Part shown: one piece after another, positions 57,657 to 64,000 of the stretch | Numbering within the stretch: the stretch's first letter is position 1 | Layout: every line of letters begins with the position of its first letter | Notes under the pieces: model-generated | Told to the model about the DNA's origin: nothing | The model's input: the letters and a program-made list of their open reading frames with translations, nothing else | The model's database searches: none | Origin: Podospora pseudoanserina | Lineage: Eukaryota; Ascomycota; Sordariomycetes; Sordariales; Podosporaceae | Length of the DNA stretch: 64,000 nt | Reading direction: 5' to 3' | Assembly: GCF_035222485.1 (NCBI RefSeq) | Contig: NC_085924.1 | Coordinates: forward strand, 2,418,001-2,482,000 | Position numbers and translations under genes: made by a program

Positions 57657-58227
57657 GGTTGGAGCTTTTTGGATGTAGTTTTCTGTTTGGGTAGAGGCTG
57701 AATAGAGTTCCTGTAGCTTTGATTTGACCTGAGTGTAATTCTAAATGTGCTGTGCTGTGTAGGCTGATTCGGATCCTTCAAGTGTAAAGTTGCATTGAAT
57801 CCTTCCGCTGTGGTTTCCATGCACCGGGTATGGGATTGGATGCAAGGTACTTGTGACTGCCGAGAAGGAGTGCATGGAGACGAGATCCCGATCAATGACG
57901 GCGCATATGCAGGCGATGTTGATCTTTTCACGATTGGTAAGCTTGTTTTATGAAGCTCCATTGGGGCAAATGTGTATCGCTTTGCACAAGCATGACAAGA
58001 CACATGTGAAGGAAGAACTTGCATCGGCTTGTTCTATGAGCTGGCTACCGTATGAGAGAGATAAGAAGAGAGTTTTATTCCAACCAAAATATCCAAAAGA
58101 CAGAGAGAATATCCAATGAAAAGTTCCTTTTATCCAATTCAGAATATGAGACATCATCTAACCCTTTCCAAACCCCATCGTCTCAATCCAAACACAAAAC
58201 TGTCGAGGTAGCCCAAAACTTCCCACC
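57657..58227. other. Convergent 3' regions
   Basis: 571 bases between two converging genes, the MDR reductase (plus) and the pseudokinase-like gene (minus). No supported feature. Confidence 0.45.
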
Positions 58228-61200
58228 CTACTCATACCTCCTCGGCCGTCCCACCGCCCGTCTCTTCGGAGTCGGCGTCACCTGCTGCTCTAACTCCCGC
58301 TTTCCCGGCGTCTTTGTTGTTTTTTTCGGCGCTTCCGGCACCTTGCCAGGCGAAGACTTTGGCTTCGTCGGGGTTGACACCTTCCTTGCCTTCCCCGTTT
58401 TCTCCTTTGTCACAATAGGACTGGGCACCTTCGTCCTCCTCGTCTTCCTCTTCTTCTCACTACTCCCCTCAGGCTGCTGTGCGGCAGGAATAACCTCATC
58501 ACCCCCCTCATTTGAATACTGCAAAGCTGGGACCGTCTCTTGTTGCGTCCAGGGAATCTCGATTCGGGGGTTTACCCAGGGAGGCCTTTTATCTGGAGAT
58601 TCGGGGACTTCGACGGTTTCAACTTTACCTGCCACGCCCACCCGGGGGTTTTTCGGGGGTGTTTCCCTAATGATGGCAGTATCTGGGTCACTTCTGGGGC
58701 GCTTTTTACCAGTTTGTGGAGGGGGTGTTGGGATGCGAGGGATGGTGGTGTTGCCTGGGGGTGAGTTGGGAGGGGGTTTTTTCCTCGGGGTTTGCGAGTC
58801 TTGCTGGGTGGCGTTGTAGTTATTGGTTGGGGAGTAGAGGCTGACCGGTCTGACTACGCGCCCAGAGCGGATGGTGTGTCGTTGGGGGGTGGGTTCGGGG
58901 TCGGTGGCGGTGTCGGGTTTGTTGTCGTTGTTGTTATCACCACCACCGTCGTTGTCGTCCTCGTCAGAATCGTTCACTCCATCAAAGGTTCTACCTGGGC
59001 CACCTCCGCGACCACCATCGCCACCATCATCGCCATCATCACTGTCGTTAGCACCATCATTGCGATTGGGACCAGCACTACTTTCATCCGCCATGGCCTC
59101 CTCATAGCCCTGAGCAAAGTATGAGGGGCCCCCAGCCGGTTCCTGCTGTTTCTTGAGCGTTTTATCAATCTTGGCAATCACCTCCGTATGGCCCTTGATC
59201 TTGAGCTCCAGCAGCCGCACCCTGTCCGCCAGCTCGCTCTGCCTTGTCTTGAGCGGGAGCATTTCCTTGATCAGAGCCTCGGCCTCCTCGTCCAATTCAT
59301 CTGCCCGGTTCTCCAGTTGGCCAGCCCGGGACGGATCAGCCTCCTCCAAAGCCTCGAGCCTCAAAGTGGCCGCCTCTTGCATCATGTCTGCTGCGTCATC
59401 AGTCTTTTCGTTGCGAAGTGTCATCTGCTCCTTTGCCGCCCTCTTGAACTCAGCAGCGCGTCTGCGGAACATCTTGATCTCCTTCTGCAAACGTTCCTTC
59501 TGCTGGTCAAGTTGTTCCGGTTTGGGCAGGTTGTCATCAGCTTTCTTGAGGAGGTTCATCTTTTCCTCCAGCTCCTTGACCTCTTCTGAAGCTTCAACAA
59601 ATCGTTGATATTGCTCCGACTCATGGTCATCCGTTTCAAGTCTGTCTCTCTTGTGTTGGGCTTCAGTGTACAGGTCGACGACCTTCTTTAACCTGTCTCT
59701 CAGGAGTCTATACTGCGTGGCCAGAATATCATTGTTTATTCTCCGCGCCTCATCCTCCCTCTTGTACTTTGAGGTGGGAGAGGGTGGTAGTGGTGATGGA
59801 TCCCCTTGTGTTCCTTGTGAGCGTGTGGGTTGCCGTTCGGGAGGCGGAGGAGGAGGCCGTGGTGGTGGCGGCGTAGGTTCCCGTGGAGCCGCAAACTTGT
59901 GCCCAAATCCAACCTTGTACTCGCCCTTTGGATCCAGCCTCTCCAACATGGCATGATACTTTTGCTTGATAGCCCGCTGCTCAGGTGTCTCCTCCACCTC
60001 CCGTCCTGTCGCCTGGAGCTCCACCTCCTTCCTCATAATCTCCAGATAATCCTTAGCGAGCTTCTCTTCCTCGTTTCGTACCTGCGCACTGTCGTCGTAT
60101 TGCAATGCGACGGGGTAGAGGTGCCACAACACGCGCTTCGCCCGGCGCATCCATCTAAGCACCCGCTTCAGGTGTTGTTCCAACGTGAGTGCCAAGAAGG
60201 GATCTCTCGGGTTGACAGCCTCGATGAGCTCGTCCCATTCTTGGGCACGGGCATCATTGCGAGTTTCGTAGCCTTCATACTCGTCAGCGTCAGACTCTGC
60301 AGCATCACCTCTTGGTGCCTCGAACACAGGCCGTTGGACTCGCCAGTCCGGCTTGAATCCACCCTTTCTCTTGTGTTTCTCGAGCGCTAGTCTCCTTTCG
60401 CCCGTCAAAGACTCATCCACCGTGACAAGGGAATCATCCATATGATTATCAACAACTCGATGTCTGCTCCCGCGTTCGGGAGTGTCCATATTGGCCGCCC
60501 GAATCTCATCGCTGTAGTGTTGGTTCCAATATTCACCCCATAGTTTGGCAGGCTGCTCCATGGCCTGTTTCGCCCACGGAACTGCGAGCCAGTCCGTGAT
60601 CCCAGGGTTCAGCTCACTGGTGACAGGGGCGTGGAATTGGTACCAAACAAGATACTTGGTCCCCTGCACCAACTGAAGCTCCCGCGACACCACCTTTGTT
60701 CCTTTAACCTCCTCCATGTCTTGGCCCTCTGGCGTGTACGGGATCAGGTCAATGCGGTTCGTGAGCGCGTACCAACCGTGCATCAGGGTATCTGGTATGC
60801 TGATATGACCAGTTTCCTCGTTCGCCCGGAACTTGGCTTTCTCGTTTTGCACTTTCAAACGCGCTATGGGGAACACGACGTCAATCAAGATGTCGACATC
60901 TACAAACGATTTTGTCTGCAACCTTTTTGGGGTCCAGTAGCGTTCATCCGCCCAGCTCGCCCGGTCCTGTATTTGGATTCTTTTGGAGCGCACTTGGAAT
61001 ACCTCGAGGATATCATAAAGGTCCTCGGAGTAGTGCGGTTTGTTTGCGCCTGGAGTTCTCACGTTTTCGATGGTGTATTCTCCCGCATCAACATTGTAGT
61101 CTATCCACGATTTCTCCCATTCCTCCTCCCTCTCACGCGCATCCCACACCGTGACCAAGCGTCGAAGTACGGTCCCCAGAAGATAAATGTCTTCCCAAAG

Positions 61201-62898
61201 CTCGGGCCTGAGTCCCGTGTGGTCATCGGCGTCCTTGTTCCCTAGCCTTGCCATGATCTTGCTGCGCTCTCCACGATTGTACTTGTACACCTTTTCGCTG
61301 CTGTGTAATTCGTTGGCCTGCGACCAACTACCAAGCACAACACGAGGGAACGCGCGCCGAAGAGACTCGTTGACATAGTTGTCCTTCTTCGCTGGGTCCT
61401 CATCCCGCTTATTCACGTCAAATTCACTCTGACCCCTCTCCGATGCTTCCTCAAAGTGCAGATAGACATGCTCGGGGAGGATGTTGCGGTGGACAAACGG
61501 CTTCCAATTCTCCTTCTTCCTCGTATCCCCTGCCTTCAGCTCCGATCGTGTGATGCCCGTTTGCATATAGATTACAGCGGACGTGAGCTGCTCCATGACG
61601 TGCCAGATGAAATACTCATCAATCCAAAGCTGCGTCGTCCTTGGACCCTGCGTGGCATATGCCAGCATACTCCGGAGATTGTACCCGTTGAAGTGCTTGA
61701 AATACAGCGAATACTCGTCAACATATAGCGGCCTTTTGAAGGCAGAATCATACTCTACGCCCTCTCGGCCGTTGCTGATGCCAAAACCGAACAAGTTTGG
61801 ATACACCCCCTCCTCTGGCAGCCGTCGCTTTACCAGCGGATCGTCAAGCCGGGCAAATTTGATCTCGGGCGGAATGGTCCCGGCATAATCCCGTTTGGCC
61901 TCGTCAGGATTGGAATGCCACCATCGTCTGTAGTTTTCGTTCCAACGCCAATCAATCATCAAGGGGTGCGCATGGATGTTCTTGCTGACAATGAGCTCCC
62001 CAGTCTGCCTTGAGCACACCAACAGAGCGCGGCCAGCCGGCGCCTGTGGTTTCAGGGTGTGCATATAGACAAAACCGGCCTTTTGTTGGTCAAGCCAGAG
62101 GGTAGAATCCAGATCCTTCTCATCTACGCCCGTTTTCGACAAGCGAAAGGTTCTGGGGGGGAGCATGATTGCCAGCTGACACCAGTCATGATCCGGCTCT
62201 GCAAGAGCCTGAAGAGCCGTGTCGGATTGCTGGACCTGCGTCGTGTCGACTTGCTGAACCTGTGTCTGCTGGATCGGAAACCTCTTGGGCGTGGAAGCGT
62301 CCGCAGGCCCTAATGTATCGTTCCCAATGAGGTCAGAAATCAAGTCTGTTGTACCCTCAAACAAGCCAGCTATTGTCCCGTCAAACGAGCTATCCGGATC
62401 ACCATTCATGTTGACACCTTCATCAGGATCCACGTTCGCTGAATTTCCCGCTTGAACTGGATTGGAGCCCGTGGTCACGCCTGCCTGTGCGAGTGCCATC
62501 TCGCTGCTGGCGTCGATGGCGGCCTCGATGTCATTGATATCCATCTCGTCAGTGATGATGATGTCCCCTGAGCCATCATGCTGAGTAGGACCAGAGTACG
62601 TACTGCTGGGGTCGTTGACAGGGCCTATGCTGGTATTTCCGCTCGTAGTAGGAATAGGCGGGATAGGCTGAATGGGTGTCTTGCCCGTACTGGTAGCAAG
62701 CTGGGCAGACCCCGGTCTGGGAGTTGGGGGAGGATGTGATGGAGGTTCTGGGACTTCGTCTTGATTCTGTAACGACTTTGCCATTGGGTATGATTCGGTG
62801 TCCGAGTCCGAGTTCCAATAATGGTAGATCTCATCCGAGGTGTCGTCGTACACATCACCATCACCAGGCGCCCACCCCTGCCAGGAATACGAAGACAT
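58228..62898 (-). CDS. Large pseudokinase-like protein with coiled coil and AT-hook, 1556 aa
   Basis: A single uninterrupted frame of 4.67 kb. Residues 1-230: acidic then Pro/Thr/Gln-rich. About 290-620 reads as a protein-kinase-like fold: ALLVCSRQTGELIVSKNI (K306 at the VAIK position), YSLYFKHFNGYNL (hinge), WHVMEQLTSAVIYMQTG (helix E), then FVHRNILPEHVYL where kinases have HRDxxPxN, VVLGSW where they have DFG, and ELWEDIYLLGTVLRRLV (helix F). The catalytic Asp is Asn (N472), the loop Asn is His, and DFG is GSW, so it should be catalytically dead. Residues about 1060-1290 form a long coiled coil. The C-terminal 250 are charged and disordered and end in an AT-hook-like KRRAVGRPRRYE. Nuclear or chromatin-linked role inferred. 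I know no named family. Confidence 0.75.
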   Translation of the reverse strand: MSSYSWQGWAPGDGDVYDDTSDEIYHYWNSDSDTESYPMAKSLQNQDEVPEPPSHPPPTPRPGSAQLATSTGKTPIQPIPPIPTTSGNTSIGPVNDPSSTYSGPTQHDGSGDIIITDEMDINDIEAAIDASSEMALAQAGVTTGSNPVQAGNSANVDPDEGVNMNGDPDSSFDGTIAGLFEGTTDLISDLIGNDTLGPADASTPKRFPIQQTQVQQVDTTQVQQSDTALQALAEPDHDWCQLAIMLPPRTFRLSKTGVDEKDLDSTLWLDQQKAGFVYMHTLKPQAPAGRALLVCSRQTGELIVSKNIHAHPLMIDWRWNENYRRWWHSNPDEAKRDYAGTIPPEIKFARLDDPLVKRRLPEEGVYPNLFGFGISNGREGVEYDSAFKRPLYVDEYSLYFKHFNGYNLRSMLAYATQGPRTTQLWIDEYFIWHVMEQLTSAVIYMQTGITRSELKAGDTRKKENWKPFVHRNILPEHVYLHFEEASERGQSEFDVNKRDEDPAKKDNYVNESLRRAFPRVVLGSWSQANELHSSEKVYKYNRGERSKIMARLGNKDADDHTGLRPELWEDIYLLGTVLRRLVTVWDAREREEEWEKSWIDYNVDAGEYTIENVRTPGANKPHYSEDLYDILEVFQVRSKRIQIQDRASWADERYWTPKRLQTKSFVDVDILIDVVFPIARLKVQNEKAKFRANEETGHISIPDTLMHGWYALTNRIDLIPYTPEGQDMEEVKGTKVVSRELQLVQGTKYLVWYQFHAPVTSELNPGITDWLAVPWAKQAMEQPAKLWGEYWNQHYSDEIRAANMDTPERGSRHRVVDNHMDDSLVTVDESLTGERRLALEKHKRKGGFKPDWRVQRPVFEAPRGDAAESDADEYEGYETRNDARAQEWDELIEAVNPRDPFLALTLEQHLKRVLRWMRRAKRVLWHLYPVALQYDDSAQVRNEEEKLAKDYLEIMRKEVELQATGREVEETPEQRAIKQKYHAMLERLDPKGEYKVGFGHKFAAPREPTPPPPRPPPPPPERQPTRSQGTQGDPSPLPPSPTSKYKREDEARRINNDILATQYRLLRDRLKKVVDLYTEAQHKRDRLETDDHESEQYQRFVEASEEVKELEEKMNLLKKADDNLPKPEQLDQQKERLQKEIKMFRRRAAEFKRAAKEQMTLRNEKTDDAADMMQEAATLRLEALEEADPSRAGQLENRADELDEEAEALIKEMLPLKTRQSELADRVRLLELKIKGHTEVIAKIDKTLKKQQEPAGGPSYFAQGYEEAMADESSAGPNRNDGANDSDDGDDGGDGGRGGGPGRTFDGVNDSDEDDNDGGGDNNNDNKPDTATDPEPTPQRHTIRSGRVVRPVSLYSPTNNYNATQQDSQTPRKKPPPNSPPGNTTIPRIPTPPPQTGKKRPRSDPDTAIIRETPPKNPRVGVAGKVETVEVPESPDKRPPWVNPRIEIPWTQQETVPALQYSNEGGDEVIPAAQQPEGSSEKKRKTRRTKVPSPIVTKEKTGKARKVSTPTKPKSSPGKVPEAPKKTTKTPGKRELEQQVTPTPKRRAVGRPRRYE

Positions 62899-63532
62899 GG
62901 CGCTTGTGCTGTTCTTGGTGATGTTGTGAGTTCAAACGTCGCCGGTCATCGGACAGCAAGCACTTGCACGGCCGGCGGGTCGGGTACGTACGCGACATGG
63001 TGCTATTTTGTTGTTGACTTTGGGCAGTTAACGCCGGGTGTTTCTTTGTCGTGGCCTCCATTTGCTCGAGCCGGTTCCGGCAACACAAACGGATTCTGCA
63101 GTATGGAACACAAAGGATGCGGTGTTGTCAAGTACAAAGCCATGGATGCGTTTTGCATAGAAGTCGATTATTCTGAGACGCTCGTCTGGCATTGGTTAAT
63201 TAGGGGATGATGGAATGTGGCAGATGCCAGCACGTGGTCGGGTGGTCAGGCAGCTGGACAGGGTTAGGGTCCATGTCCGACATGCCGACAATAACGCTGG
63301 GAATGCCCCCTTTTTCGATCAAAACATTTGATCAGATGAAACTTCTGTCACTTGGTGTAACCGGATAGCCATCAGTCCCAATAAGCCAACTCAGAGCGAG
63401 TCAATATGTTCAGTCCGCGATCGGTGTTCCCCACCTCCCCCTCCGCACGACCTCTTGATCATTTCACCTTGCCAAATACACCAAAGTTGTCATCACTTGC
63501 TGGGTGTTGCAAATTGTCAGTCTTCTTTTACA
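62899..63532. other. Divergent promoter region
   Basis: 634 bases between the pseudokinase-like gene (minus) and the Ayg1-like gene (plus). No ORF or RNA supported. Confidence 0.45.
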
Positions 63533-64000
63533 ATGGGTGATTGTATTCCGGATACCAATGACGTGTCGGCGGCTGGTGACCGCGACATCGAAACCTACCA
63601 CATCTCTTCTTCCGCGCTGCACGCCCGCGCCGCCCATCATGAGTCGTTCCAGCAGCTGTGGGAGACAAAATGGAAAGGACCTGTATGTCAACCAGGGCCA
63701 ATCCGGCCGTTCACAGCTAATCATCAACAGTGCGCCATGGGTGTCTACCCCTTCATGTTTGGCAGCATCACCGACTTTCAGCCGGTGGTTGACGCGATCA
63801 TCGCTGTAAGCACCAACCCTTGGATGCAGTTCTTGGCCTTGTCTAACACCGCCGACAGAAAGGCCTAAAGGAGCCCTACAACTGGGATGAATACGCTTCC
63901 ATGTTCTTCCCCCAAGCGTTCAAGCTCGCCTTTACCGCCCGCCAAGCCGAACAAAACGGGGAAAAGGAAAAGGCTTGCGAGTTGTACCTGTCCGTTACCC
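63533..64000 (+). CDS. Ayg1-like alpha/beta hydrolase, 5' part only
   Basis: Exons 63533-63682, 63731-63805 and 63859 to the window edge; introns of 48 and 53 nt (GTATGT...CAACAG, GTAAGC...CGACAG), all phase 0. The spliced N-terminus reads FQQLWETKWKGP-CAMGVYPFMFGSITDFQPVVDAIIA-KGLKEPYNWDEYASMFFPQAFKLAF. It matches the N-terminal cap of the FrsA/Ayg1 family (fungal polyketide-shortening hydrolases such as Aspergillus Ayg1, and 2,6-dihydropseudooxynicotine hydrolase-like enzymes). The catalytic Ser-Asp-His triad would lie beyond the window. Substrate unknown; a pigment or polyketide role is known for Ayg1 but not implied here. Confidence 0.8.

Noticed and set aside
1-64000. CRISPR arrays, rRNA genes, complete tRNA genes, full-length retrotransposons, centromere or telomere repeats
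   Set aside because: None seen on either strand; the only clear mobile element is the Fot1-like transposon. My scan for tRNAs was by eye and could miss one with an intron.

Overview
The window is nuclear DNA of a filamentous ascomycete, most likely a Sordariomycete and probably Sordariales. The support is short (48-70 nt) GT-AG introns, fungal-specific families (HET, STAND/NACHT, DUF3112, Skt5-type chitin synthase activator, Ayg1-like hydrolase) and a transposon degraded in the manner of repeat-induced point mutation (RIP). I cannot fix the species. Gene models were built by hand: I checked splice sites and reading phase codon by codon and give the exon limits in each entry.

Left part (1-24.6 kb), mostly core genes: a cysteine-rich hypothetical protein; an F-box protein; a short-chain dehydrogenase; a large Sel1-repeat Skt5/Chs4-like protein ending in a CaaX box; proteasome subunit Rpn12; coatomer alpha subunit; UDP-glucose:glycoprotein glucosyltransferase; and Rad54. 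COP-alpha and UGGT are divergent, so two secretory-pathway genes share one promoter region. Rpn12/COP-alpha and UGGT/Rad54 converge.

Middle part (24.9-56 kb), accessory: a 1.9-kb Fot1/pogo-type transposon with TA target duplication and a RIP-degraded centre; a decayed coiled-coil gene; a DUF3112 membrane protein; a small Gag-like ORF; a tRNA-derived, pol III-like sequence; a secreted GH51 arabinofuranosidase; a decayed Helo-like/NACHT gene beside a SesB-type hydrolase/NACHT gene with an abnormal P-loop; a small mitochondrial-type protein with an 18-nt exon; a cytochrome P450; a frameshifted HET gene; a decayed F-box-like gene; a class I terpene synthase; a proline-rich hypothetical protein; and a RING-like gene of uncertain structure. 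Several of these are self/non-self recognition types, and many of those are broken, so the segment reads as a hotspot of gene turnover. The P450 and terpene synthase could form a small sesquiterpene pathway.

Right part (56-64 kb): an MDR-family NADP-dependent reductase; a 1556-residue protein that I read as a pseudokinase followed by a coiled coil and a terminal AT-hook; and the 5' end of an Ayg1-like alpha/beta hydrolase cut by the window edge.

The most notable signals are a stop-free, in-frame intron that separates the prenylated cysteine from the last three residues of the Skt5-like protein; a similar intron splitting the DDXXD motif of the terpene synthase; the giant pseudokinase; the paired STAND genes; and a C-to-G composition switch along several genes.
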